A DNA stretch of 23,760 nt from Gracilimonas sp035704785 (GTDB taxonomy: Bacteria; Bacteroidota; Rhodothermia; Balneolales; Balneolaceae): contig NZ_DASSWP010000060.1 of assembly GCF_035704785.1 (NCBI RefSeq), forward strand, positions 1 to 23,760, in the 5' to 3' direction. The notes under the pieces were generated by a model. The model made no database searches. It was not told where the DNA came from and was given only the letters and a program-made list of their open reading frames with translations. The translations under genes and the position numbers were made by a program. Below, piece by piece: positions 1-8,186 of the stretch (position 1 is its first letter; each line of letters starts with the position of its first letter).

Positions 1-1211
1 CCTGGGTTTTATTATCAACCATAGGCCTTATAGCCATTTACAGTGCTACACAAGGCCCGGTGTCAGAATTTCTTCCTCAAAGTATTCAATTTAACTTTTA
101 CAAGCAGGCCGGCTTTGTTGCTTTATCATTTTTTCTTTTAATAGGTGTACAATTCATCTCACCCAGAGCTTTTATACAACTTTCGTATGCGTTCTATGTT
201 TTTGGGCTCATCTTAATGATATTGACCTTAATGTTTGGTACAGAAATTAACGGTGCAAAAAGCTGGTTTAGCATCGGTCCATTTGGTGGACAGAGTAGTG
301 AATTAATGAAGTTAGCTACTATACTGGCAGCTGCAAATTACCTGACCAGCAGAAGGGATATCTCAGCTGAAAATGTACGTTATGCGATCACTGCAGTTGT
401 CATCATTTTGATCCCAACGATTTTGGTGTTATTACAAAATGATCTCGGCACGTCACTTATATTTTTGACTCTCATACCCGTTATGCTTTTTTGGTCAGGT
501 CTTCCTTATGGGGTCTCTTTATATATAATTTCACCTGCCGTAATTGCCTATTTATCGATCATTGAATGGTACTATGGTGTAACTGCAGCTATAATTTTAA
601 CAGTTATTATATTTTTTGTGCAAAGAAGAATATGGCTAACAATTGCCTCTCTTATTACCGGGTTTCTGACTGTATCAGGAGTACAACTGGCTATTACTCA
701 ATTATTACAACCTCACCAAATTGCCAGGATTGCCGCTTTTACCAATCCTTCTTTCGACCCAACCGGTGCTGGGTGGAATGTGATACAGGCAAAAACAGCC
801 ATTGGGTCTGGTGGTCTAACAGGTAAAGGGTTTACAGAAGGAACTCAAACTCAGTTAAAGTTTTTACCGGAACAGTGGACTGATTTTATATTTTGTGTAA
901 TTGGGGAAGAATTCGGCTTTATAGGAGCAGGAATAGTTATTCTGACTTTTCTGTTCCTCTTTGTACGATTATTAAATATGGCCGGCAGTCATAAACATCC
1001 TTTTGCCCAATTAGTTACGGTAAGTATCACCTCTGTTTTCTTTGTTCATTTTTTCATAAATGTTGGCAGTGCATCAGCTCTGTTACCTGTAATTGGATTA
1101 CCTCTTCCCTTTGTAAGCTATGGAGGATCTGCTTTTCTAACCAATACCATTATGCTTGCCATATGCTTGAATATGGACTTCTATAAACGTGAATTCAGTA
1201 TTTACAGATAA
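1..1211 (+). CDS. rodA: Peptidoglycan glycosyltransferase RodA (SEDS family), 5' end missing
   Basis: SEDS-family polytopic membrane protein that polymerises lipid II into glycan strands during cell elongation, normally with a class B penicillin-binding protein. The frame is open to the left edge: codons from base 3 read WVLLSTIGLIAIYSATQGP, a typical first RodA helix, so the GTG at 60 is an internal valine and the real start lies outside the window. About ten hydrophobic segments follow. Family landmarks are NPSFDPTGAGWNVIQAKTAI (about 747-806), GSGGLTGKGF, and LPEQWTDFIF, whose aspartate (882-884) aligns with the catalytic Asp of RodA/FtsW. The residue before TD is tryptophan where many homologues have histidine. 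The C-terminal PFVSYGGS motif (about 1105-1130) is intact. The gene converges with rnhB, 14 nt away. RodA is preferred over FtsW because of the overall loop pattern; the missing N-terminus limits certainty. Confidence 0.9.
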   Translation, partial: WVLLSTIGLIAIYSATQGPVSEFLPQSIQFNFYKQAGFVALSFFLLIGVQFISPRAFIQLSYAFYVFGLILMILTLMFGTEINGAKSWFSIGPFGGQSSELMKLATILAAANYLTSRRDISAENVRYAITAVVIILIPTILVLLQNDLGTSLIFLTLIPVMLFWSGLPYGVSLYIISPAVIAYLSIIEWYYGVTAAIILTVIIFFVQRRIWLTIASLITGFLTVSGVQLAITQLLQPHQIARIAAFTNPSFDPTGAGWNVIQAKTAIGSGGLTGKGFTEGTQTQLKFLPEQWTDFIFCVIGEEFGFIGAGIVILTFLFLFVRLLNMAGSHKHPFAQLVTVSITSVFFVHFFINVGSASALLPVIGLPLPFVSYGGSAFLTNTIMLAICLNMDFYKREFSIYR

Positions 1212-1225
1212 GAAGTATTTCTAGC

Positions 1226-1852
1226 TTAAAGCCTTTTGAGGCGGGTTCCAAGATTGAAAGAAGTACGATGGTATTTAGTATAACCAAATTCCTTCAAAGC
1301 TCTTTTATGAGTTGAAGTCGGATATCCTACATTTGTATCCCATCCATATTCAGGGAATTCTTTATGTAATTTTTTCATAAGATCGTCACGATACACCTTG
1401 GCTAAAATTGATGCAGCGGCTATACTCATGGACCGGTTATCGCCTTTTACCAAACAAGTATATGGAATTAAGGAGTCCAGGTATCTATTACCATCCACTA
1501 ATAGATAATCCGGTGATGGATCTAAATTGTCAACGCATTTCTTCATGGTCTCTAATGAAGCCCAGAGGATATTTAACTTATTGATCTCAACAATACTTCC
1601 CTCCTGTACCGTCCATCTTAATGCTTCACTTTTGATCTTATCACTTAGCGCATTCCTTTCTTTTTCATTGATTGTTTTACTGTCTCTTATTTCCGGTATT
1701 ACGGTTCCAGGTTTAAAGACTACTCCTGCAGCAACAACGGGACCTGCCAGGCACCCTCTCCCCACTTCATCCAGTCCTATTACATGTCTGTATCCCTCTT
1801 TCCATAACTGGCGTTCAAACTTAAGACGATCTGTTTCTTTCAGTTTCTTCAT
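1226..1852 (-). CDS. rnhB: Ribonuclease HII
   Basis: Cytoplasmic endonuclease that nicks RNA-DNA hybrids and removes single ribonucleotides misincorporated in DNA. The 208-residue length is normal for the family. The N-terminal signature GLDEVGRGCLAGPVVAAGV carries the first two metal-binding acids, D28 and E29. The third is D120 in LLVDGN. The fourth is D156 in AAASILAKVYRD, next to the basic K and R that contact the 2'-OH. The C-terminal GYPTSTHKRAL motif is present. The ATG at 1850-1852 gives the expected N-terminus just before the first beta strand. The gene converges with rodA and diverges from the VWA gene, so it is probably transcribed alone from the 99-nt gap at 1853-1951. Confidence 0.95.
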   Translation of the reverse strand: MKKLKETDRLKFERQLWKEGYRHVIGLDEVGRGCLAGPVVAAGVVFKPGTVIPEIRDSKTINEKERNALSDKIKSEALRWTVQEGSIVEINKLNILWASLETMKKCVDNLDPSPDYLLVDGNRYLDSLIPYTCLVKGDNRSMSIAAASILAKVYRDDLMKKLHKEFPEYGWDTNVGYPTSTHKRALKEFGYTKYHRTSFNLGTRLKRL

Positions 1853-1951
1853 TAAATGATCATGTTTTCAGTAAACCATCGCGTAATATTCTTTGCTAAG
1901 ATATGGAACTCATTTGACTAAGGAAGTATTTGATAAAGAAAAAGGAAGCAT

Positions 1952-3064
1952 ATGCACTTTAAATATTTTGAATGGGATGATCGTTTCGCGAGATCAAATG
2001 GAAAATCTCCCTTTGATACTCTATGGGATCTATTCCAACAGTTGCTGACCATATCAAGTGGCGACGTATCGCAGTCCCTTAAATGGCTTACAGAAATTGA
2101 TAATGAATATGACATTACGGGTCAATTCGATGATGGTTATTCTCTCGGAGATTTCATCGATGAGCTACGCGAAAGAGGCTATATAGATAAAGATGGTCAA
2201 GGCCCCGGATTTATTATCACCAAGAAAACGGAACGCAGTTTACGAAAGCGTTCCCTTGAAGAGATCTTTAAAAATCTTGAAAAAGGAGGCTTGGGTTCCC
2301 ATAAATCACCTCATGCCGGTAAAGGACTTGAACGGCAACCGGAAACCCGTAAATGGAATCAGGGAGACGATATCGGGCAGATAGACAGTGTCGGGACTAT
2401 GCTGAACATGCTTAATCATAGCTCAATAGATGCATTCAATCTGCAGGAAGATGACCTGGAAGTTTATGAGACTGATCACTACACCTCTGTCGCAACCGTA
2501 TTGTTGATCGATCTTAGTCATTCAATGATATTGTACGGTGAAGATCGAATAACACCGGCAAAAAAAGTGGCTATGGCCTTATCCGAGCTGATCATGAACA
2601 ACTATGCCAAAGATTCCTTAGATATTGTTGCTTTCGGAAATGAAGCCTGGCAAATATCAGTAGACGACCTACCCTATCTTAGGGTTGGTCCCTATCATAC
2701 AAATACCAAACAAGGACTTGAAGTAGCCCGGCATATCCTTCAGAGAAAAAAATACGCGAATAAGCAGATCTTCATGATCACCGACGGTAAACCTTCCTGT
2801 ATGATCGAAAAAGGAAAGTTATATAAAAACAGCTTTGGCCTAGATCGTAAGATCGTCAATAAGGTGCTTGATGAAGCCGTGAAGTGCCGAAGAGACCAAA
2901 TTACCATCACTACCTTCATGATAGCTCAAGATCCTTACCTGCAGAGTTTTGTTCGTGAAATGACGGAGGCTAATAAAGGAAAAGCATATTTTGCTTCTCT
3001 GGATGATTTGGGGGGGTATATTTTTGAGGATTACATCCAAAACAGAAAGAAAAATGTGAAATAA
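1952..3064 (+). CDS. ChlD-like von Willebrand factor A domain protein
   Basis: The C-terminal half (about residues 178-360) is a VWA domain with a complete MIDAS metal site: D187-L-S189-H-S191, T250 in HTNTKQGL, and D278 in MITDGKP. The N-terminal half (about 1-175) is charged and mostly helical, with a KWNQGDDIGQID stretch just before the VWA fold. There is no signal peptide or membrane helix, so the protein is cytoplasmic. The layout resembles the VWA partners of MoxR/ChlI-type AAA+ ATPases, which remodel or load metal and cofactor into target proteins, but no AAA+ gene lies in the window and its role is unknown. The ATG is preceded by AAAGGAA at a short spacing. A G7 tract near 3010-3016 lies close to the 3' end. 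The gene stops 5 nt before the hairpin shared with the ompH operon. Confidence 0.85.
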   Translation: MHFKYFEWDDRFARSNGKSPFDTLWDLFQQLLTISSGDVSQSLKWLTEIDNEYDITGQFDDGYSLGDFIDELRERGYIDKDGQGPGFIITKKTERSLRKRSLEEIFKNLEKGGLGSHKSPHAGKGLERQPETRKWNQGDDIGQIDSVGTMLNMLNHSSIDAFNLQEDDLEVYETDHYTSVATVLLIDLSHSMILYGEDRITPAKKVAMALSELIMNNYAKDSLDIVAFGNEAWQISVDDLPYLRVGPYHTNTKQGLEVARHILQRKKYANKQIFMITDGKPSCMIEKGKLYKNSFGLDRKIVNKVLDEAVKCRRDQITITTFMIAQDPYLQSFVREMTEANKGKAYFASLDDLGGYIFEDYIQNRKKNVK

Positions 3065-3068
3065 AAAA

Positions 3069-3094
3069 AAAGCCGTTCAATTTAGAACGGCTTT
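3069..3094 (-). terminator. Rho-independent terminator of the ompH operon (bidirectional hairpin)
   Basis: A perfect 10-bp stem is formed by AAAGCCGTTC (3069-3078) and GAACGGCTTT (3085-3094) around a 6-nt loop. Read on the minus strand, the hairpin is followed by the complement of an A-run (3063-3071), giving a long U-tract 28 nt after the stop of the last ompH gene: a canonical intrinsic terminator. Read on the plus strand it lies 5 nt after the VWA stop codon but has only a short T stretch, so termination in that direction is probably weaker. Confidence 0.9.
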
Positions 3095-3122
3095 AATACA
3101 GTTAAGTAAATCAGAACTACTT

Positions 3123-3668
3123 TTAGTTGAAGATTCCTAATTCCTGCATCACAGCATCTGTAATATCAAATTCTGCTTGATACTCAGGTGAGGCATAAAG
3201 AATAATTTGATCTCCAGTTGATGTTGTAGTATTAAGAACAAGTGTTAGCCCCATTTCATCAGCCACACTATCAATGGCATCTCCGATTTGTGTAAACATT
3301 GGGCCTAACAATTCTTGTCGGCGTTGCTGCAGTTCCGCTTCAGCTTCCTGTTGAGCTACAGCCAATTCCTGCTGCATTTGTCCGAGTTGTTCTTGTTCAC
3401 GTTGATTAGCTTCAGTTGAGATAACACCGGCTTTTTGCTCGTATTCAGCAACTGCAGTCTGAAAAGCTCTTTCCTTTTCTGCTAATTCTTCTTGTTTTTT
3501 TTCTGCAAAGTTCTGCAAACGTTGTTGAATGGCTCTCATTTCAGGCATCTTAGCTAATACCACTTGTGGATTAACAAAACCAATTTTTGTTTCTTCCTGT
3601 GCCTGAACTTTATCTACAGCTGAAAAAGCTATAAACAAAGAGAGTAAAAGTAAGCTTAATTTCTTCAT
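3123..3668 (-). CDS. OmpH/Skp-like periplasmic chaperone (copy 1, operon-distal)
   Basis: Predicted periplasmic chaperone that holds unfolded outer-membrane proteins on their way to the BAM complex. Residues 1-23 form a signal peptide ending VQA-QE. The mature part starts with KIGFVNPQVVLAKMPEM, the usual OmpH opening. A long Glu/Gln/Ala-rich coiled coil (about residues 45-120) forms the Skp-like tentacle. The C-terminal beta segment LTLVLNTTTSTGDQIILYAS resembles the equivalent part of the two neighbouring paralogues. The 181-residue length is normal for the family. It is the last gene of the operon, 23 nt after copy 2 and followed by the terminator. The family call is secure; the division of labour among the three copies is unknown. 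Confidence 0.9.
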   Translation of the reverse strand: MKKLSLLLLSLFIAFSAVDKVQAQEETKIGFVNPQVVLAKMPEMRAIQQRLQNFAEKKQEELAEKERAFQTAVAEYEQKAGVISTEANQREQEQLGQMQQELAVAQQEAEAELQQRRQELLGPMFTQIGDAIDSVADEMGLTLVLNTTTSTGDQIILYASPEYQAEFDITDAVMQELGIFN

Positions 3669-3691
3669 TAGTATGTATTTGTTAACTGTTA

Positions 3692-4219
3692 TTATTTGAT
3701 TTTTTCTATAATTCGATTCGTAATATTCATCTGCTCGCTATTTGCAAAAAACACAATAGCATCGCCGCTGGAAGTACCCTCATTTAGTATAAGGTCGAGC
3801 CCTAATTCCTCAGCTACTTCTTGCATAGCCACATTCATCTTCTCAATGATGGGTCTCATGAGTTCGCCTCGTCTTTGACGAATTTGATTCATCATGCTTT
3901 CACGATCTTGCTCAAATTGCTGGTTCAATGCCATCAGTTCTTCTTCACGAGCACTTCGTTCCTGCTCTGACAAGGTATTCATTACAGATTCATAATCCGT
4001 AAATGTCTTTTGTAACTCTGTGGCCTTTTGAGCTAATTCTGCATCACTCTCGTTAATTAAAGCCTCAATTTGATTATCTACTTCTTCTACTTCAGGCAGG
4101 GTACTTAAAATCCGCGCGGGATTTGTATAGCCGATCTTTACTTGTGCAAAAGCATCCTGAATAGTAAATAGTGTCCCAAAAAGGATAATGGCGATGGTTA
4201 TTTTTTTGCTCATGTTCAT
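3692..4219 (-). CDS. OmpH/Skp-like periplasmic chaperone (copy 2)
   Basis: Second of three tandem OmpH-family genes. A signal peptide covers about residues 1-25 (MNMSKKITIAIILFG through DAFAQ), followed by VKIGYTNPARILSTLPEVEE, which parallels the opening of copy 1. Residues 45-115 are a highly charged coiled coil rich in Glu, Gln and Arg. The C-terminus LDLILNEGTSSGDAIVFFAN matches the strand region of the paralogues, but the protein lacks the final LGI-type tail seen in copies 1 and 3. Two in-frame ATGs, at codons 1 and 3, are both plausible starts; codon 3 (MSKK) is the more typical signal-peptide start. It lies 43 nt downstream of copy 3. Confidence 0.9.
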   Translation of the reverse strand: MNMSKKITIAIILFGTLFTIQDAFAQVKIGYTNPARILSTLPEVEEVDNQIEALINESDAELAQKATELQKTFTDYESVMNTLSEQERSAREEELMALNQQFEQDRESMMNQIRQRRGELMRPIIEKMNVAMQEVAEELGLDLILNEGTSSGDAIVFFANSEQMNITNRIIEKIK

Positions 4220-4262
4220 GTTTTATGATTAATTATTATAAAATTGTTTCGATTGAATACTT

Positions 4263-4799
4263 TTACTGATCTTCTGCTTCTATACCAAGTTGGTCAAGTA
4301 TTAAATCATTTAAGTTAAATTCGTTATTAGCATAAACCATATATATATCGCCGGAACGATCAAACACAAAATCCATGCCTTGTTGCTCGGCAACAGCTCT
4401 TACTGCAGTAAATAACTGTCTTTGTATAGGTTCCAATAGTGTTTGTTGACGTGTGAAGTATTCGCCTTCAGGGCCGAACTTCTGAGCTGTATACCGTTCT
4501 TTGGCTTGTCTCTTCTGCGCAATTTCTTCTCTCTTTTGATTACGTATTTCTTCGGTATATAGTATTTCCTTTGCCTCGTAATCTTCTTCAAGCTCTAAAA
4601 TTTCATTCTCCAGCCTGGTTATTTCTTGCTTCCATTGGCTGCTAAATACGTCCAACTGTTGCTGAATACCTTCATATTCAGGAATCTGTTCCAAAATGTA
4701 TTCTGAATCAAAGAAACCTATAGTCTGATCCTGTCCAAAAGTATTTGGACTGAAGAGTATCATAACAATAAGAAGATATGAATACCTTTTCATTTGCAT
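4263..4799 (-). CDS. OmpH/Skp-like periplasmic chaperone (copy 3, next to bamA)
   Basis: Operon-proximal OmpH-family gene whose ATG overlaps the bamA stop by one base (TAATG), so translation is probably coupled. A second ATG, codon 3 (MKRYSYLL), could also serve. The signal peptide ends near TFG-QDQ. TIGFFDSEYILEQIPEYE is the family opening. Residues about 48-110 form a very charged coiled coil, longer in Lys/Arg/Glu than in the other copies, and include a KFGPEGEYF insertion. The C-terminus MDFVFDRSGDIYMVYANN ends in DLILDQLGI. This is the most divergent copy. Position next to bamA suggests it is the main partner of the BAM machine, which is inference. Confidence 0.9.
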   Translation of the reverse strand: MQMKRYSYLLIVMILFSPNTFGQDQTIGFFDSEYILEQIPEYEGIQQQLDVFSSQWKQEITRLENEILELEEDYEAKEILYTEEIRNQKREEIAQKRQAKERYTAQKFGPEGEYFTRQQTLLEPIQRQLFTAVRAVAEQQGMDFVFDRSGDIYMVYANNEFNLNDLILDQLGIEAEDQ

Positions 4800-7267
4800 T
4801 AGAATGGTGTTCCAATATTGAATAAGAATTCCCAGTTTCCTGGCAGTACCGTATTTCTTCCACCTGTTACATTTACTCCATCAAGCCTGTAACCATAACT
4901 TAGATCAATTAAACCTAATACCGGTAGATATAAACGAGCACCAAAGCCTACCGACCTTTTTACATTAAATGGATCAAAATCTGCGAAATTCAAATAAGAA
5001 TTACCGGCATCTATGAATGTATAAGGTATGATCTGAATTTGTTGATTTGCAACTGCGGGGTATCTCAATTCAAGAGAATATTTACTGAACATGGTACCAC
5101 CTACTTTTCGCCCGTCAACTACAGGTGCTATACTTTCTCTTGTGCCGCCGGGATATCCTCTGAGATCAATATTATCATATAAAAAACTCTGTCGCTGTTG
5201 AAGTTGAGTACCCCCGACTAGGAATTTCTTCAGATCACTTCGTTTATCTTCTGTAAAATATCCGATATAACCATATTGAACCTGACTGGTTAGTACTAAT
5301 TTTCCTACAACAGGAACATGGTACTGATAATTGGTCCTGAACTTGTAATACTCAGAAAAACCGGGTAATGGCGGAGCCAGTTCTCCTGATAAAGTGAACT
5401 TGGAACCCGCAGTGGGAGATATCGGGTTATTCAATGAATTTCGTTCTATAATTTGTTCAATAGTAAGTAGACTGGATGTTCCCTCTGCAAAAAATGCTTC
5501 GTTACCTTCAACATTATATAATTGATAACCAACTACTGTTCTCTGAGAAAAGAAATCATCAGGCCATTTTAAACGCTTTCCAATTGACACTGAACTGGAA
5601 AAAAGTTCATTTCTCTCACTGCTGTTCGAGTAGTTCAGCAAGTTGTAGGAAACATTGAATCCTAACGAAGTGGGATTACCTCTAAACCAAGGTTCTTGAA
5701 ATCCGAAACTGTAACTTTGATATCCAGTACCGGTTACCTGAACTCCAAGCGATAATTGCTGTCCGTCGCCGGATGGAATTGGCGTCCAGCCCCCCTTCTC
5801 AAATGCTCTTTGTATAGAAAAATTATTGAAATTAATTCGGGCTGATAATATCACGCCGATTCCTGATCCTCCATAACCACCGGAAAACTCAAAATTACTT
5901 GTACTCTGAGAATCGTCCAACTTGTAGTTTACGTCTACAGTTTTATCTTGTCGATCCGGAATAGGCTGAGGCTCAATATTTGCTGGATCAAAATATCCTA
6001 ATTGTCCTAATTCCCTAACGTCTCTGATAATTGCCTGACGACTATATTTATTTCCCGGTACTGTTCTCAGAGCTCTTCGAACCACATCATCATGGGTACG
6101 GGTATTACCGGAAAAACTTACTTTCTGAATGGTTGCGATCTCATCTTCATAAATTTCAAAATGAATATCTAAAGAATCTTCCGCAACTTTAGTGATATTT
6201 GGAACTACCTGAAAGAACAGATATCCAATGTCATGATACAAGCTTGTTATATCGGTGTTTCGCTCATTAATATTAACATTCCTGTCAAATTTTTCCTCAT
6301 TGAAGATCTCACCTTTTTCAAAACCGAGCGACTGAGTCAAAGTTTCATCAGTGTATACAGTATTACCTTCCCAAGTAATATTTCTAACTTTATACTGAGG
6401 ACCTTCAGCTATATTTAATTGTACTCTAAGGCCGGTTTTATCGTCCTTGTAGTTATAGGTGTACACAGAGTCTTCTAAGATACGAACGTCAGCAAATCCA
6501 TTTTTGCGATAGAATGAGAGTACATTTTCTTTTCCTTCTTCAAAATCTTCTTCTTTGAAAACTTTCTTTCCGAAAATTTTCCACCAGGCATCTTCTTTTA
6601 AAGGTTTAATTTTACGGCGAAGTTTTCTGTCAGAAAATGCTTCGTTCCCATTAAATGTGATATCCTGTATCTCAAGTCTGTCACCGGGAGTAATATCAAA
6701 GATTAAGCGAACCCGATCTTCAATACCTTCTATTTCTTCGGTGCGGGTCTCCACACTCGTATACCAATACCCCTTCTCTTTATAGAATCTTTTTATCGTA
6801 TTCTTGGCTTGCCCAATGGCTGCATCAGTTATAACAGTACCCGGTGTCAAAACAAGTAGTTCTTCTAGGTCACGGCGCTGAGAACGTTTAATATCTTCTA
6901 AACTGTAATCCAGGATCCTAGGTTGTTCCTCCACCTCTATTAAAAACCGAATTCCTGATTCAGTACGCTCACTTACATAAATCTTAACGTCAGAAAATAA
7001 ACCGGACCGATACAACCTTCGAATTGCATTGTTTAAAGCGTCTCCGGGATATACAAGTGTACTTCCCGTAACTAATGAACTCGCATTGATGATAAATTGC
7101 TCACGGGTATTTTTATTACCCTCTACACTAACACCCAGAATCTCATATTCTGCAGGAATTAATGAAGTTGGATCAGTGAGTTCAATATCTTGTGCTTGAG
7201 TAAGAAGTGATGTAAAGCCGATCGTTAATATGGTGGCAAAAAGTAATCTTTTCAAAAGTAAGAACAC
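4799..7267 (-). CDS. bamA: Outer membrane protein assembly factor BamA
   Basis: Omp85-family insertase that folds beta-barrel proteins into the outer membrane. After a signal peptide (residues 1 to about 26, ending TQAQ), five POTRA-like repeats span about residues 40-440; recognisable pieces are GVSVEGNKNTREQFI, DITFNGNEAFSDRKLRR and KVSFSGNTRTHDDVVRRAL. The C-terminal half (about 460-822) alternates aromatic and glycine-rich strands of a 16-strand barrel. The loop-6 motif RGYPGG is at R703-G704-Y705, and the last residue is Phe (GTPF), the usual barrel-closing signal. The 822-residue length is normal. The start is GTG at 7267; an in-frame TTG four codons later (MKRLLFATIL) would give a more typical signal peptide. 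It lies 17 nt after uppS and overlaps the first ompH. Confidence 0.95.
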   Translation of the reverse strand: MFLLLKRLLFATILTIGFTSLLTQAQDIELTDPTSLIPAEYEILGVSVEGNKNTREQFIINASSLVTGSTLVYPGDALNNAIRRLYRSGLFSDVKIYVSERTESGIRFLIEVEEQPRILDYSLEDIKRSQRRDLEELLVLTPGTVITDAAIGQAKNTIKRFYKEKGYWYTSVETRTEEIEGIEDRVRLIFDITPGDRLEIQDITFNGNEAFSDRKLRRKIKPLKEDAWWKIFGKKVFKEEDFEEGKENVLSFYRKNGFADVRILEDSVYTYNYKDDKTGLRVQLNIAEGPQYKVRNITWEGNTVYTDETLTQSLGFEKGEIFNEEKFDRNVNINERNTDITSLYHDIGYLFFQVVPNITKVAEDSLDIHFEIYEDEIATIQKVSFSGNTRTHDDVVRRALRTVPGNKYSRQAIIRDVRELGQLGYFDPANIEPQPIPDRQDKTVDVNYKLDDSQSTSNFEFSGGYGGSGIGVILSARINFNNFSIQRAFEKGGWTPIPSGDGQQLSLGVQVTGTGYQSYSFGFQEPWFRGNPTSLGFNVSYNLLNYSNSSERNELFSSSVSIGKRLKWPDDFFSQRTVVGYQLYNVEGNEAFFAEGTSSLLTIEQIIERNSLNNPISPTAGSKFTLSGELAPPLPGFSEYYKFRTNYQYHVPVVGKLVLTSQVQYGYIGYFTEDKRSDLKKFLVGGTQLQQRQSFLYDNIDLRGYPGGTRESIAPVVDGRKVGGTMFSKYSLELRYPAVANQQIQIIPYTFIDAGNSYLNFADFDPFNVKRSVGFGARLYLPVLGLIDLSYGYRLDGVNVTGGRNTVLPGNWEFLFNIGTPF

Positions 7268-7284
7268 GCCTTTTCTTTAAATGC

Positions 7285-8112
7285 TTATGATTTTTTGTTA
7301 ACTAAACGAGATGAATAAGAGTTTTCGTCTTCGGAAGTTGGAATTTTTCCAAATCTTCTATCTCTTTGCTGATAAGATCGTATAGCTTCATACAACTCAT
7401 CTCTTCTAAAGTCCGGCCAGTAGGTCTTTGTTATATAAAGTTCGGAATAAGCCAACTGCCATAATAAAAAGTTACTGATTCTATACTCTCCACTGGTTCG
7501 GATTATTAAATCCGGATCAGGGATAGATGCTGTTGAAAGATGATCACTTATCATTTGATCATTTATCAATTCGGGATCCAAACGCCCTTCTTTAACATGA
7601 TTTGCAATTTTCTTAACTGCCTCAGTTATATCCCAACGTCCGGAATAACTCAGAGCTAAACACAATTCCAACCTCTTGTTATTCTTGGTTAGATCAATGG
7701 CTTCTTCCAATTCAGTTTGACAACTTTGAGGAAACCTGTCCATTTGGCCTATTGTGGAAAGCCGAATATCATTTTTATTTAAATTATCAGCTTCTTTTCT
7801 AAGAGAGGAAACCAGCAGCTTCATCAAACCTCTCACTTCTGCTGATGGCCTGCCCCAGTTCTCTGTTGAAAATGCATACAGAGTGAGGTATTTAACACCA
7901 AGCTGGGCACATGATTCAGTAATATCACGAACAGAATCAACACCCACTTTATGTCCGTGCAAGCGTATGCTTCCTTTATTTTTGGCCCATCGGCCATTGC
8001 CATCCATTATTATGGCAATATGAAGCGGAACCTCACCGGAATCCTTAAGAATTTCTTGGTTTTTCTTGTCCTCTTCGGTCTGAATTTTATTTGTTAATGT
8101 AAGCTCTTTCAA
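7285..8112 (-). CDS. uppS: Isoprenyl transferase (undecaprenyl diphosphate synthase)
   Basis: cis-Prenyltransferase that adds isopentenyl units to farnesyl diphosphate to make the C55 carrier lipid for peptidoglycan and surface polysaccharides. The catalytic site HIAIIMDGNGRWAK contains D37, which binds Mg-diphosphate. RLHGHKVGVD and LTLYAFSTENWGRP are the conserved substrate-binding segments. RTSGEYRISNF supplies R205, R211 and S213 for the IPP site. YWPDFRRDEL and QQRDRRFG close the domain. At 275 residues it is somewhat longer than the typical 230-250 because of about 28 polar residues ahead of the core. The start must be TTG at 8112: an in-frame stop lies about ten codons upstream and the next Met is the one just before D37. 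It follows ribH after 74 nt and precedes bamA by 17 nt. Confidence 0.95.
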   Translation of the reverse strand: MKELTLTNKIQTEEDKKNQEILKDSGEVPLHIAIIMDGNGRWAKNKGSIRLHGHKVGVDSVRDITESCAQLGVKYLTLYAFSTENWGRPSAEVRGLMKLLVSSLRKEADNLNKNDIRLSTIGQMDRFPQSCQTELEEAIDLTKNNKRLELCLALSYSGRWDITEAVKKIANHVKEGRLDPELINDQMISDHLSTASIPDPDLIIRTSGEYRISNFLLWQLAYSELYITKTYWPDFRRDELYEAIRSYQQRDRRFGKIPTSEDENSYSSRLVNKKS

Positions 8113-8186
8113 GTGTTTTTTCGGATGGTTTTGAAGCTTTTAAAATTAGAGCTTTGATCGTCCTTTATCAAGGTAAATTAATTTAG

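Noticed and set aside
60..62. GTG as the start of the rodA gene.
   Set aside because: The frame is open to base 3 and encodes a typical RodA first helix, so the gene is cut by the window edge and this is an internal Val codon.
1527..1859. A 110-codon plus-strand frame opposite rnhB.
   Set aside because: Antisense to the RNase HII catalytic region and hydrophobic only by frame coincidence.
1853..1951. Bacteroidota-type promoter (TTTG / TAnnTTTG) ahead of the VWA gene.
   Set aside because: TTTG words occur but not with the correct -7 form and spacing; chance is likely in AT-rich DNA.
3010..3016. G7 tract near the end of the VWA gene as a phase-variation site.
   Set aside because: Slippage would alter only about the last 17 residues, and a single 7-nt run is too weak to support phase variation.
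8113..8186. Terminator or riboswitch between ribH and uppS.
   Set aside because: Only a 5-bp imperfect stem (around TTGAT/ATCAA) is visible, with no T-tract. No FMN riboswitch elements were seen around ribH.
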